The notes below the pieces were generated by a model. It had not been told where the DNA came from, ran no database searches, and worked only from the letters and a program-made list of their open reading frames with translations. From an uncultured Oscillospiraceae bacterium (GTDB lineage Bacteria; Bacillota; Clostridia; Oscillospirales; Acutalibacteraceae), in assembly GCA_900541565.1 (NCBI GenBank), contig UQKB01000003.1:105810-169809 (forward strand): 64,000 nucleotides of DNA. The letters run 5' to 3'. Positions within the stretch are counted from its first letter, which is position 1, and every line of letters starts with the position of its first letter. Both the position numbers and the translations under genes were made by a program. Shown one piece after another: positions 38,223 to 47,435 of this stretch.

Positions 38223-39266
38223 ATGCAATGGACGCCGCAGGGCTTTACACAAGGCGCAGATTGGCTTTATTTCTATCATAAAGATTATAAAAAAGATACC
38301 GAAAAAAGAAGGCTTCGCTCGCTTGCAAATAAAACGGGAATTTCGCAATGCATTCTTCTTGTTATTTTTAACCTGATAACGACCTTTCTTATTTTCATTA
38401 CAGTAATTTTCGGTGCCATCAATTATGGCCAGATGGACATAGCTTCTACTTTCCCGCCAGATGTGTACTATACACTTTCGGGAATTGTGTCGGTTGTGGG
38501 AATGTTTACAACTGCTTTGATTCTGCGTGCCATGGTCGGCCGGCGTTTTGACGATCTTTTTTCATTCCAGCAAACTGTCAGCATAAAGCGTATTGCTGCG
38601 CTTTTGCCCGCGGGGCTTGCCGTGGCAATGTTTGCAAATTATATGGTTGACTGCATGCTGCAAAATCTTTCGATGATCGGTATCCATTATAACTTAGATG
38701 CGGTATCCACTGTAAAACTCGATGGCCAATGGGCCACCAATATCCTTTATATTCTGGCGGTTGCCGTCACGCCGGCTTTTGTGGAGGAATTTCTATACCG
38801 TGGTGTTTTATTGGGCGCTTTACGAAGCTATGGCGACGGCTTTGCTGTTTTAACATCCTCGATTATTTTCGGCCTGATACACGGTAATCTGATTCAGATC
38901 CCGTTTGCATTCATTGGAGGCCTGGTTTTCGCTTACATCACTGTATACAGCGGATCCATAATCCCGGCAATGTTGCTGCATTTTATGAATAATTTGTTTT
39001 CCGTGCTGGGCGATATTATAAATTCGCAGTTTGGACAAACCGTTGCAGAAATCTATTACGCAGGTTTTATGGGTCTGTTTTTTCTGTTGGGTATTCTTGG
39101 GATTGCACTGGTCGCAAAAAAAGACCATACTTTGCTTACTTTTAAGAAGCCGAATCATATTTTGACTTTCCGTGAAAAGATACGCTGCTTTTTCCTTTCC
39201 CCCGGTATGATTGTTTTAAGTATATTGATTTTATTAGAGGTAATATCGTTTTGGATGCTTATGTAA
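38223..39266 (+). CDS. CPBP-family intramembrane metalloprotease
   Basis: About 347 residues with eight or so membrane helices. The CPBP/Abi motifs are intact: VEEFLYRGVLLGAL (EExxxR), FGLIHGN (FxxxH) and LLHFMNNLFS (third motif). The N-terminus is cytoplasmic and basic. Starts at ATG 38223 with a weak site; an upstream 31-codon extension overlaps the promoter and is not expected to be translated. Targets of this family are mostly unknown; relatives of Rce1. It overlaps tadA. Confidence 0.85.
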   Translation: MQWTPQGFTQGADWLYFYHKDYKKDTEKRRLRSLANKTGISQCILLVIFNLITTFLIFITVIFGAINYGQMDIASTFPPDVYYTLSGIVSVVGMFTTALILRAMVGRRFDDLFSFQQTVSIKRIAALLPAGLAVAMFANYMVDCMLQNLSMIGIHYNLDAVSTVKLDGQWATNILYILAVAVTPAFVEEFLYRGVLLGALRSYGDGFAVLTSSIIFGLIHGNLIQIPFAFIGGLVFAYITVYSGSIIPAMLLHFMNNLFSVLGDIINSQFGQTVAEIYYAGFMGLFFLLGILGIALVAKKDHTLLTFKKPNHILTFREKIRCFFLSPGMIVLSILILLEVISFWMLM

Positions 39267-39757
39267 CACAACCACAGCAAGAAGATATCTTATTTATGCG
39301 CGAAGCTTTGCGTTGCGCCGAACATTCTGCCGAAAATGGCGAAGTGCCGGTAGGTGCTGTAATCGTAAAGGACGGGCAGATCCTCTCGCGTGGGTATAAC
39401 CGTCGCGAACAGGTAAAAAACGCGCTGTGCCATGCAGAGCTTGAGGCGATTGCGCAGGCATGCCGGATACTTGGCGGCTGGCGGCTGTGGCAATGTACGA
39501 TTTATATAACGCTTGAGCCATGTCCTATGTGTGCAGGCGCTATTATCAACGCCCGCTTAGAACGCGTGGTATTTGGTGCGTATGATAAAAAAGCCGGATC
39601 CTGCGGTTCTGTTGTTAACTTGTTTGATCTGCCGTACAATCATAAGCCAAAGTTGACCGGCGGAGTATTACAGACAGAGTGTAGCGCTGTTTTGCGTAAC
39701 TTTTTTAAAGAATTGCGCCAAAAAAAAGAGTCTGATAATCCACCGGGTTGGATTTGA
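39251..39757 (+). CDS. tadA: tRNA-specific adenosine deaminase TadA
   Basis: 168 residues. Zinc and catalytic motifs CHAELEAIAQA (HAE) and LEPCPMCAGAII (PCxxC), with VPVGAVIVKDG before them. Converts A34 to inosine in tRNA-Arg(ACG). The start is TTG 39251, inside the end of the CPBP gene, with an AGAGG site. Length is normal. Confidence 0.95.
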   Translation: MDAYVTQPQQEDILFMREALRCAEHSAENGEVPVGAVIVKDGQILSRGYNRREQVKNALCHAELEAIAQACRILGGWRLWQCTIYITLEPCPMCAGAIINARLERVVFGAYDKKAGSCGSVVNLFDLPYNHKPKLTGGVLQTECSAVLRNFFKELRQKKESDNPPGWI

Positions 39758-39761
39758 AAGC

Positions 39762-39796
39762 AAAAAGGTGAAAGCAATATTTGCTTTCACCTTTTT
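39762..39796. terminator. Bidirectional terminator between tadA and the PLP enzyme gene
   Basis: A 16-bp perfect stem AAAAAGGTGAAAGCAA/TTGCTTTCACCTTTTT with a 3-nt loop and T-runs both ways, between convergent genes. Confidence 0.92.
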
Positions 39797-39877
39797 TGTA
39801 GAAAACAGAAACATAGCTTTTTATAAGCTTATTAAAAGCCGCTGCCTGTAGCCACTTATAAAACAATCCGCTATTTT

Positions 39878-41161
39878 TTATTTTTTTATAAACCCTTCTT
39901 CCAGCATGGACTGCGCCGCCAGCATAACTCCCAGCCTTCCACTGTGGAAATTGATCCCTCCCTGCAGCCAGGCGGCATAGGGAGGGCGCAAGGGTGCATC
40001 TGCAGAAAGCTCAATGGAAGCGCCAAGGGTAAACGCGCCTGCCGCCATGATCACTTTGCTGTCATACCCCGGCATGTCCCACGGCTCCGGTATCACAAAA
40101 GAATCCACAGGCGCGCCGCGCTGAATGCCTTTACAGAAAGCTACCAGCGCCCCGCTGTTTTCCAGCAAAAGAGTTTGGATAATATCCCCCCGTTTTTCAT
40201 CATAGCGCGGCGATACCGCAAAGCCAAGCAGTTCAAAAAGCGCCGCTGCGAAAACGGCCGTTTTCACAGCCTCCCCCGTAACATGCGGCGCATGAAACGC
40301 GCCCATGAACAGTTCGCGGTTGTTGCCAAGGGTCGCGCCGATTTCCCTTCCGGTAGAAGGCGTCGTAAGACGGCAGGCGCACATTTCGACCAAATCCTTT
40401 TTCCCGGCAATATATCCGCCTGTAGGTGCGATTGAGCCTCCGGGATTCTTAATCAATGAACCTGCCATAATATCAACGCCGTTTGCAAGCGGCTGCTCTG
40501 TTTCAACAAATTCACCGTAACAATTGTCCAGCATAACAATACAACCCGGTACAACTGTTTTTGCCGCATGGGCGATCTGTGCGATTTCTTCTGTTAAAAG
40601 AGACGGACGCAGATCATACCCCCGTGACCGTTGTATGTAAACCATTTTCGTATGACTGTCCAAAGCCTCTTTCATTGCCTGCAAATTGACATGCCCATTT
40701 TTATCCAGAGGTATTTCCCGGTAACAGATGCCAAAGTCCTGCAATGACCCTTTATTGCGTGTTCCCTGCTTTTCGTCTATTCCTATTACGCCAAGCAGCG
40801 TATCGTACGGCCTTCCAGTCACACACAGCATGGTATCGCCCGGGCGCAAAAGGCCAAACAGTGCTACGGTCAACGCATGTGTTCCGCTGACAAAATTATG
40901 CCGCACCAGCGCATCCTGTGCATCAAAAACTGTTGCAAAGACCTGGTCCAGTGCATCACGCCCTCTATCCCCATAGCCGTAGCCCGTACTTGCTGCAAAA
41001 TGGCTTTCGCTTACACCGGCCTGCTGAAAGGCATACAGCATCTTTTGCTGGTTGTATTCCTGAATCTCCTCTATCCTTTGCATCTGTCTGGCACACAATT
41101 TCATGGCCTGCTCTGACATTTGCAGAATTTTATCATCTATCTGAAATAAACTGTTTTTCAT
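39878..41161 (-). CDS. Methionine gamma-lyase family / aluminium-resistance-type PLP enzyme (YnbB-like)
   Basis: 427 residues. Contains ASTGYGYGDRGRDALDQVFA, HNFVSGTHALTVALFGLLRP, MLDNCYGEFVE and the probable PLP-lysine site IMAGSLIKNPGGSIAPTGGY. This matches the Firmicutes family labelled aluminium resistance protein or YnbB, a Cys/Met-metabolism PLP-fold enzyme whose natural substrate is unsettled. Start ATG 41161 just after the GNAT stop with GGAG upstream. Last gene of the murD operon. Confidence 0.85.
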   Translation of the reverse strand: MKNSLFQIDDKILQMSEQAMKLCARQMQRIEEIQEYNQQKMLYAFQQAGVSESHFAASTGYGYGDRGRDALDQVFATVFDAQDALVRHNFVSGTHALTVALFGLLRPGDTMLCVTGRPYDTLLGVIGIDEKQGTRNKGSLQDFGICYREIPLDKNGHVNLQAMKEALDSHTKMVYIQRSRGYDLRPSLLTEEIAQIAHAAKTVVPGCIVMLDNCYGEFVETEQPLANGVDIMAGSLIKNPGGSIAPTGGYIAGKKDLVEMCACRLTTPSTGREIGATLGNNRELFMGAFHAPHVTGEAVKTAVFAAALFELLGFAVSPRYDEKRGDIIQTLLLENSGALVAFCKGIQRGAPVDSFVIPEPWDMPGYDSKVIMAAGAFTLGASIELSADAPLRPPYAAWLQGGINFHSGRLGVMLAAQSMLEEGFIKK

Positions 41162-41162
41162 A

Positions 41163-41948
41163 CTATACCACTCCATTTTCCCTATGTAATTCCAATGCGC
41201 TGCCGCATACGGCAAAGCCCGTTTTTTCATAAAAAGCGACCGTGTTGCGATGTGCCGCGTGCAAAAAGATCCGCTCCACCTGCGCCTTTTGCAGTTGCCC
41301 TGTCAAAGCTGTAACGGCCTGTTTTCCCAAGCCATTTCCTCTGTATTGCGGATGTGTTGCTACACAACCTATTACCGCTCCGTGCGGGCAATAAAACACT
41401 GCCAGCGCACAGGCGCAAAGCCTTCCATTGCGCATAATACCCACACACAGTGCAGATTCATGCCGTATTCTGTGTGACAGTTCCAGATAAAAACCCTCAA
41501 ACGCCGGTAGTATAAAGCCTTCGCCTTCACATTGATGCAAAAGGGCATAAATATCCTGCAGTCGGGGTTGCGTATAAACACACCCGGACAGAGTATCAAG
41601 CGATTGCATCTTTTTAAGGCGCATAACCGGACAGATGCGCGCGGAAAAGCCCGGGATCTGTAGAGGAAGCGCGGCATCGCACAACAGGCTTACAGCCCCC
41701 GTAAGCGCTATAAAAGCAGACAGCTCTTCCATATCTGCACAGGGATCGGCATCCAAAATAAGGGAGGCACCATTTTTTGCAAGAAAAGAAACGGACCTTT
41801 CCCCCGTGCGCTGTACCCAGAACTGGCAAAGGGCTGTATGCTTATAGGCATGAAATAAGGAATAGATCCGGACATTATAAGGGTTTGGGGTTTGTAAAAC
41901 CCTTTGCAGGATCGCTTTTTCGTAGGTGTTGTCCCCCAGAAAGATCAT
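41163..41948 (-). CDS. GNAT-family N-acetyltransferase
   Basis: 261 residues. The C-terminal half holds the acetyl-CoA motif IGCVATHPQYRGNGLGKQAV (Q/RxxGxG/A) and FYEKTGFAVCG. The N-terminal 130 residues look like a degenerate second GNAT-type domain. Substrate unknown. Start overlaps the preceding M42 stop (ATGA), so it is translationally coupled. Confidence 0.8.
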   Translation of the reverse strand: MIFLGDNTYEKAILQRVLQTPNPYNVRIYSLFHAYKHTALCQFWVQRTGERSVSFLAKNGASLILDADPCADMEELSAFIALTGAVSLLCDAALPLQIPGFSARICPVMRLKKMQSLDTLSGCVYTQPRLQDIYALLHQCEGEGFILPAFEGFYLELSHRIRHESALCVGIMRNGRLCACALAVFYCPHGAVIGCVATHPQYRGNGLGKQAVTALTGQLQKAQVERIFLHAAHRNTVAFYEKTGFAVCGSALELHRENGVV

Positions 41949-42976
41949 ACAACCTCATCCCCGGCAATTTTTTCCGCTGTTAAAAATACCGTCTGATAGA
42001 CAGCCTCCAGATCCTCTTCGGTAATGATGGATGTGCCGCTGTGGATATACCTGCATGGAAGCGACACGGCAACCGTACGTACGCCGCCTCTGGAGCAATG
42101 GATCACACCCGCATCGTTTCCGCCCGCTACAGCCTGCTTGAGCTGAACCTTTACGCCTGCATGCTGGCCGCAACGCAGCGCAAGCTTATAATAGTCTTTA
42201 TCATAAATGGTCCGCTTGTCCATAAAAGAAACCACTGCACCTTCGCCCAAACGGCAAACCTGTCTGGAAGGATCCACGCCGGCAGTATCCGCCGCAGTTG
42301 TCGACTCTACCACGATACTTGCATACGGCTCGACCGTATACGCAGCCGCAGCGGCTCCCCGCAGGCCAACCTCCTCCTGCACTAAAAACGAAAAATGCAT
42401 ATCATATGCCAACTGCTGTTTCAGCATTTCTATCAGCACAAGGCAACCCGCTCTGTCGTCGAGTGCTTTTGCAAAAACACGACCTTCCCTGCATAAAAAC
42501 GGTGTGTCAAACACAGCATAGTCCCCAACATTTACAAAACGCAACGCCTGCTCCTTGCTTTCGGCGCCAATGTCCACATACATTTTTTCCATAGATGGGA
42601 TTTTCTCTTTTTCCTCATGGCTGGAAAGGTGCACAGGCTTGATCCCAAATACACCCTTGACCCCGCTTGCCCCAACAGTAACAGCCTTACCGCAAATTAC
42701 ACGTCGGTCCATGCCGCCTACCTGCTCCACCTTCAGCATCCCGTCGCTTGTAATATCTATAACAATAAAACCAACCTCGTCCATATGCGCGCTAAGCATC
42801 AGCTTCCTTTTTGGGGAGCGCTTTCCCTTTTTAAAGACAAGCAGATTTCCCATAGCATCCGTCTGTATATGATCCGCATACGGCGCAACGGCAGAAAAAA
42901 GGATCTTTCGAACCTGCTCTTCATCACCGGACACACCGTTTGCAAGGCAGAGTTCCTCCAAAAGCTTTAAATCCAT
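41945..42976 (-). CDS. M42-family metallopeptidase (first of two paralogues)
   Basis: 343 residues. Metal ligands are visible in LSAHMDEVGFIV (HxD), KALDDRAGCLVLIEML (D), VQEEVGLRGA (EE) and the closing RYIHSGTSIITEED (H). Dinuclear aminopeptidase of the FrvX/PepA-like group, probably a cytoplasmic tetrahedral assembly trimming peptides. The ATG at 42976 overlaps the stop of the neighbouring M42 gene (TGATG). Confidence 0.88.
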   Translation of the reverse strand: MDLKLLEELCLANGVSGDEEQVRKILFSAVAPYADHIQTDAMGNLLVFKKGKRSPKRKLMLSAHMDEVGFIVIDITSDGMLKVEQVGGMDRRVICGKAVTVGASGVKGVFGIKPVHLSSHEEKEKIPSMEKMYVDIGAESKEQALRFVNVGDYAVFDTPFLCREGRVFAKALDDRAGCLVLIEMLKQQLAYDMHFSFLVQEEVGLRGAAAAAYTVEPYASIVVESTTAADTAGVDPSRQVCRLGEGAVVSFMDKRTIYDKDYYKLALRCGQHAGVKVQLKQAVAGGNDAGVIHCSRGGVRTVAVSLPCRYIHSGTSIITEEDLEAVYQTVFLTAEKIAGDEVV

Positions 42977-43992
42977 CAAATCATTCTGCCCCTTTCCAAA
43001 ATATATGCCGTTATTATATCAGCCGTCGCTTTTATGTCGCATAAGTCCACAATTTCACTCTGTGTGTGCATATTTTTCAAAGGAATGGAAAGCAAAGCCG
43101 TTGGAATCCCGCCTTTCGTTATGGAAACCGCGTCTGCATTGGTTCCGGTGGCCGAGCCCATCACCTCAAGCTGATATGGAATTCTGTTATTTTTTGCCAC
43201 AGCAATCAAGCGGTCGGACATTTTTTTTGAAATCGTCGGCGCTACCGCAATCATACTACCTTTTCCCATAACACCGCTTTTCCCTGGCTGCACGCCGCTT
43301 TGGCGCGCAAAGCTTACATCAACAACAATTGCCTCATCGGGAGTCTGTAGAAAAGAAGCTGTTTTTGCTCCGCTGGCGCTGGTTTCCTCCTGTGTGCTGA
43401 AAAGGATTACGACCTTGCATTTAGGCGTTTCCTGTGACAGCTGCTTTGCACAGTACAAAAGGCAGGCGACGCCGGCACGGTTATCCAGCGCCGGCCCGGT
43501 CACGCGTGTGCCAAGCATTTCTTTCAGCACACAGTTAAATACAATGCGGTCACCCGGGCAAACCAACTGCTTTACCATATCTGGCGGCAAGGCTGTATCA
43601 AGCCATAAATCCTTTGCTGCCACCGCCGTGTCTTCCCCGCCGTCTGATAAATGCGGAGGCAGGCAGCACACCACGCAGGGGACTTCCTGTTTTCCCAGAG
43701 CTACACACATGGTTCCCTGCAATACCCTTCGGTCTATCCCGCCGCAGGGTTCTGCTTTTATAAAGCCATCTGCGTTTATATCTGTAACAATCAAACCAAT
43801 CTGGTCCAGATGTGCATCCAGCATAATGGTAAAATCTGCATTTGTATCCCCCAGTATGCCGATGACATTTCCATTTTTATCTACAGACACCTGTGCATAA
43901 TCGCTTAGCAACTTCCCTGCCACTGCCGCTGCGGCATCCTCGCTGCCGGAAACGCCGCGTGCGCTGCAAAGCTGCCGCAATGTTTCTATCAT
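42976..43992 (-). CDS. M42-family metallopeptidase (second paralogue)
   Basis: 338 residues. Ligand motifs: LDAHLDQIGLIV (HxD), PALDNRAGVACLLY (D), FSTQEETSASGA (EE) and KNMHTQSEIVDLCD (H). About as long as its neighbour but clearly diverged, so an old duplication rather than a recent one. ATG 43992 has AAAGGA eight bases upstream; six codons of upstream frame are dropped. Confidence 0.87.
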   Translation of the reverse strand: MIETLRQLCSARGVSGSEDAAAAVAGKLLSDYAQVSVDKNGNVIGILGDTNADFTIMLDAHLDQIGLIVTDINADGFIKAEPCGGIDRRVLQGTMCVALGKQEVPCVVCCLPPHLSDGGEDTAVAAKDLWLDTALPPDMVKQLVCPGDRIVFNCVLKEMLGTRVTGPALDNRAGVACLLYCAKQLSQETPKCKVVILFSTQEETSASGAKTASFLQTPDEAIVVDVSFARQSGVQPGKSGVMGKGSMIAVAPTISKKMSDRLIAVAKNNRIPYQLEVMGSATGTNADAVSITKGGIPTALLSIPLKNMHTQSEIVDLCDIKATADIITAYILERGRMI

Positions 43993-44015
43993 GTTATTCA
44001 TCCTTTGCAATTGTA

Positions 44016-45407
44016 TTATAGGCTGTTGACCAGCTTCTTAAAATGCTTACCTCTTTGATCAAAATTTTTATAAAGGTCAAAGCTGGCGCTGGCCGGAGAC
44101 ATGGATACAATATCACCGCTTTGCGCATGCGCATGCGCAGCTTGGACAGCCTCTTCCATGGTATTCACCCGCAGGATCACAGGGTTCCCGGCAGAATATC
44201 CCTGCGCCTGCCGGACCGCCGCTTCAATTTTATCAGCCGTTGCCCCCAGAAGAATCAAAAGCTTTACCTTTTGTACGATAACCGGCCCCAGCGGCGCATA
44301 GGGGATGTTTTTGTCATAACCGCCTGCAATCAAAATAATTTTTTGATCATACAGGGAAAGTGTCCCGGAAATCGTTCTGGTTGGACTCGACGCGATCGAG
44401 TCGTTATAATAGCGCACGCCGTTGACTTCACGGACAAATTCCGCACGGTGCTCAACCCCTTGAAAAGTACGCGCTACCTCCTGTATGGTTTCTTTATCCA
44501 CAAGTCCCCACACAGCTCCGATTGCTGCAAGATAGTTTTGTACATTATGCATACCCGGGATCCGTATGTCCGCCTGATCCATCACCTTTGTAGTATGGCC
44601 ACCCACCGCCATCCTGATACTTCCGTCCGAAGCAAGGTAACAGCCGTTTTCCACCGACTTTTGGCAGCTGAATTTATATACCATTCCCCTGCATTCTTCT
44701 GCAAATGCATCGGTAATGCTGTTATCCAGATTTAAAACAGCCCTTCCAAATGCGTTTTGATGTAAAATAATATTCTTTTTTGCGTACACATACTCCTGCA
44801 TGTCCTTATGCATATCCAAATGATTGGGGGTCAGATTTGTGACAACTGCAATAGAAGGGCTTTTACGCATAGAAATCAACTGAAAGCTTGAAAGCTCCAC
44901 CACAGCTACATCATTATGGGAAATAGTTTCTATTTCGGGCAGCAAGGGCTTTCCTATATTGCCGCCCAAATGCACGCACTTTCCGGCGGCACGCAGCATC
45001 TGCGCAATAACAGACGTTGTTGTGGTTTTGCCGTCACTCCCGGTCACTGCAATAATGCGGCAGGGGCAAAGGTCAAAAAAGAGTTCCATTTCCGATGTGA
45101 CCGCCACACCGTTTTTGCGGAAACGCACAAGCTCTTCCATATAATAGCGCATGCCCGGCGTACGAAAAAGAATTTCCACATCCAACCCGTCAAGATACCG
45201 CTCCCCAAGGGAAAGCGACGCGCCGGCGCGCTGCGCCTCTTGTGCAACATCGCCAAGCTCTTCTTTCGTACGCCTGTCACAGGCGGTTACCTGCGCGCCA
45301 TATTTTTTAAAAAGCGCAATCAGCGGCAAATTGCTGCTTCCAATACCGCATAATGCAATTTTTTTCCCATTTAAGGTGTCCAGAAAAATTTTTACTCTGC
45401 TGTCCAT
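44016..45407 (-). CDS. murD: UDP-N-acetylmuramoyl-L-alanine:D-glutamate ligase
   Basis: 463 residues. Mur-ligase P-loop AVTGSDGKTTTTSVIAQML, then HLGGNIGKPLLPEIE, LTPNHLDMH and YNDSIASSPTRTI with GGYDKNIPYAPL at the end, specific for MurD. Adds D-Glu to UDP-MurNAc-L-Ala in wall synthesis. It lies outside a dcw cluster and leads an operon of peptidases and PLP enzymes, opposite a MocR regulator. Confidence 0.95.
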   Translation of the reverse strand: MDSRVKIFLDTLNGKKIALCGIGSSNLPLIALFKKYGAQVTACDRRTKEELGDVAQEAQRAGASLSLGERYLDGLDVEILFRTPGMRYYMEELVRFRKNGVAVTSEMELFFDLCPCRIIAVTGSDGKTTTTSVIAQMLRAAGKCVHLGGNIGKPLLPEIETISHNDVAVVELSSFQLISMRKSPSIAVVTNLTPNHLDMHKDMQEYVYAKKNIILHQNAFGRAVLNLDNSITDAFAEECRGMVYKFSCQKSVENGCYLASDGSIRMAVGGHTTKVMDQADIRIPGMHNVQNYLAAIGAVWGLVDKETIQEVARTFQGVEHRAEFVREVNGVRYYNDSIASSPTRTISGTLSLYDQKIILIAGGYDKNIPYAPLGPVIVQKVKLLILLGATADKIEAAVRQAQGYSAGNPVILRVNTMEEAVQAAHAHAQSGDIVSMSPASASFDLYKNFDQRGKHFKKLVNSL

Positions 45408-45446
45408 TCTATACGCTGCCTTTCGGTTTATTTTCTATCAAGAATG

Positions 45447-45475
45447 ATTATACTAATTTTACTAAAAAATAGCAA
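45447..45475 (-). promoter_or_regulatory. sigma-A promoter of the murD operon
   Basis: Minus strand TTGCTA (45470-45475), 17-base spacer, TATAAT (45447-45452), about 40 bases before the ATG. Confidence 0.7.
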
Positions 45476-45480
45476 CTAAA

Positions 45481-45505
45481 ATGCCGCCAACACCCAAAAC
45501 GGCAT
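45481..45505. promoter_or_regulatory. Inverted repeat between the murD and mocR promoters
   Basis: ATGCCG-N13-CGGCAT, touching the -35 of the mocR promoter. Possible operator of the divergent regulator; inference only. Confidence 0.35.
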
Positions 45506-45533
45506 TGAAAAGGCGCATAGAGAATGCTAAAAT
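45505..45533 (+). promoter_or_regulatory. sigma-A promoter of the MocR regulator gene
   Basis: TTGAAA (45505-45510), 17-base spacer, TAAAAT (45528-45533), 30 bases before the ATG. Confidence 0.65.
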
Positions 45534-45563
45534 AAATCGAAAAGAATGGTTTGAGGGAATGGC

Positions 45564-46961
45564 ATGATCTATGATTTTTTAACCCTGAAAAAACATGCGG
45601 ACACACCGCTGTATGTACAGCTTTATTCCGCTGTAAAAAATGCAATTGAAAACGGTGCGCTTAAGCAAGGGGAAAAACTCCCGTCAATCCGGCGGCTTTC
45701 AGAAGACCTTGCTTTAAGCCGTACTACGGTAGAAAACGCCTACCAGCAGCTATGTACCGAAGGATATATTAAAAGTATGCCGCAGCGTGGTTTTTTTATC
45801 CAAAGTCCGCCATATCCCGGTATGGAAAATACAAAAGTACAAAAGCCGGTTACATACCCCACGCGTTTTCATAACATAATAAAATATGATTTCAGCAGCA
45901 AAAGCGTGGATGTCAGCAACAGCAACCTGAAACTATGGAGAAAATATGTGCGCAATGTTATAAACTGTGATTACCTGATTACCTCCTATGGCAATCCCCA
46001 GGGTGAACTGGAGCTACGGCGCGCGCTTGCTTCTTATTGCTACGGTGTGCGCGGCGTACAAGGCGATGAAAGAAATATCGTCATTGGCGCCGGAACGCAG
46101 TCGCTTTTATATTTGATTTGCGGTCTTTTACACGCTTGCGGCTCTACTGTAGCAGTAGAAGCGGATGGATCGGCCCATGCTATGCAGGTTTTTTCAGATT
46201 GCGGCATGCATGTGGTCACTGTAGGCAGCGACTGTGATGGGATTGTCCCTGATGCGCTGAAAGCAAGCGGGGCCAGGCTGCTGTTAATCAATCCTTCAGG
46301 CTCTCTGCGCACCGGGAACCATATCAAAATGAACCGGCGGTATGCGCTGCTGCGCTGGGCAGAGGCCCATGACGCCTATATTATAGAAGATGATTATAAC
46401 GGTGAGCTGCGCTATAAAACCAGGCCCATCCCCGCGCTGCAGGGGTACGATAGCAGACATGTGATCTATCTTGGCTCTTTTTCTAAGCTGCTGCTGCCTT
46501 CTGTCAGAATCGGTTATGCCGTTTTACCAGAGGCTTTGTCCGCACGCTTTTCCGAACGTGCAGGCAGATACAATCAAACCGCCTCTAAGGCCGAACAGCT
46601 TGCGCTTGCCAAATATATCAGCGATGGACAGTTGGAACGCCATTTGCGCCGTTTAAGAAAGCAGTACCATGAAAAGAGCCTGCTTTTGTGCGAAGCTTTG
46701 CAGGAATGCCTTCCCTGTAATATAAACATAACGCTGCTGGAGACGGCCTTAACCGTTGTGGTAGAGCTTCCGTTTGAAATAGACGGACAAACGCTTTACC
46801 GCTCGCTTTTGGAACAAGGCGTACGAATCATCCAGGGTAAGCGCTGCGGGCGTTCTTTTAAGCTGGGATTTTCCGGAATCCCCTGCGATAAAATCCGCCC
46901 CGCTGTAGAAATGATTGCAGACACAATAAAAAAGCACATCCAACAGACGGATGTGCTTTAA
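45564..46961 (+). CDS. MocR/GabR-type PLP-dependent transcriptional regulator
   Basis: 465 residues. N-terminal GntR winged helix (KLPSIRRLSEDLALSRTTVE, AYQQLCTEGYI) fused to a fold-type I aminotransferase-like domain with YIIEDDYNGELRYK and the PLP-lysine motif LGSFSKLLLPSVRIGY. This is the layout of GabR, PdxR and DdlR. No pdxST or gab genes are adjacent; the divergent neighbour is murD, so it may sense an amino acid tied to wall precursors. Ligand unknown. Confidence 0.9.
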   Translation: MIYDFLTLKKHADTPLYVQLYSAVKNAIENGALKQGEKLPSIRRLSEDLALSRTTVENAYQQLCTEGYIKSMPQRGFFIQSPPYPGMENTKVQKPVTYPTRFHNIIKYDFSSKSVDVSNSNLKLWRKYVRNVINCDYLITSYGNPQGELELRRALASYCYGVRGVQGDERNIVIGAGTQSLLYLICGLLHACGSTVAVEADGSAHAMQVFSDCGMHVVTVGSDCDGIVPDALKASGARLLLINPSGSLRTGNHIKMNRRYALLRWAEAHDAYIIEDDYNGELRYKTRPIPALQGYDSRHVIYLGSFSKLLLPSVRIGYAVLPEALSARFSERAGRYNQTASKAEQLALAKYISDGQLERHLRRLRKQYHEKSLLLCEALQECLPCNINITLLETALTVVVELPFEIDGQTLYRSLLEQGVRIIQGKRCGRSFKLGFSGIPCDKIRPAVEMIADTIKKHIQQTDVL

Positions 46962-46991
46962 TCCCAAACAAATCATGAATACCGGCAGGGT

Positions 46992-47237
46992 TTATTCTCT
47001 CCCCAGTAAAGAATCCACCGTAACCTCCAAAATATCTGCAAGCGCAACCAGCTCGACATCCGTAACATAACGGATTTGCCCTTCCAGCTTAGACAGGCCA
47101 GACGCATTCATATCAACGCCATTTACCTGCAGCTGTGCCAGCAGCTCTTTTTGCTTCATCCCCTTTTTCTTGCGGGCCGCCTCCACTCTTGCTCCCACCA
47201 AGTTTCTTGTCCCCAGTTCCTGTTTACGCAATCTCAT
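46992..47237 (-). CDS. XRE-family transcriptional regulator
   Basis: 81 residues, a bare HTH: VGARVEAARKKKGMKQKELL, NASGLSKLEGQIRYVTDVEL, ILEVTVDSLLG. The start is ATG 47237 with GGAG. Divergent from the nicotinate salvage pair, with 200 bases between, so it may regulate it; no operator is obvious. Confidence 0.85.
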   Translation of the reverse strand: MRLRKQELGTRNLVGARVEAARKKKGMKQKELLAQLQVNGVDMNASGLSKLEGQIRYVTDVELVALADILEVTVDSLLGRE

Positions 47238-47435
47238 ACATTCCACTCCAATTGTTTATTCTAAAACCAAATAAAATGCGGCCAAGCAAGGCTATTATAT
47301 ATCTTATAGGGGAAAAAAACAAGTCAAATTTACAAAAAATTTTTATAAAATGCAAATTAAACCCTTAAAAATGCTTTATTTTCCATTGGACTCTGTCTAA
47401 AGTGAATTTTTTAATTTTCCACGGAGGTGGTTTTT

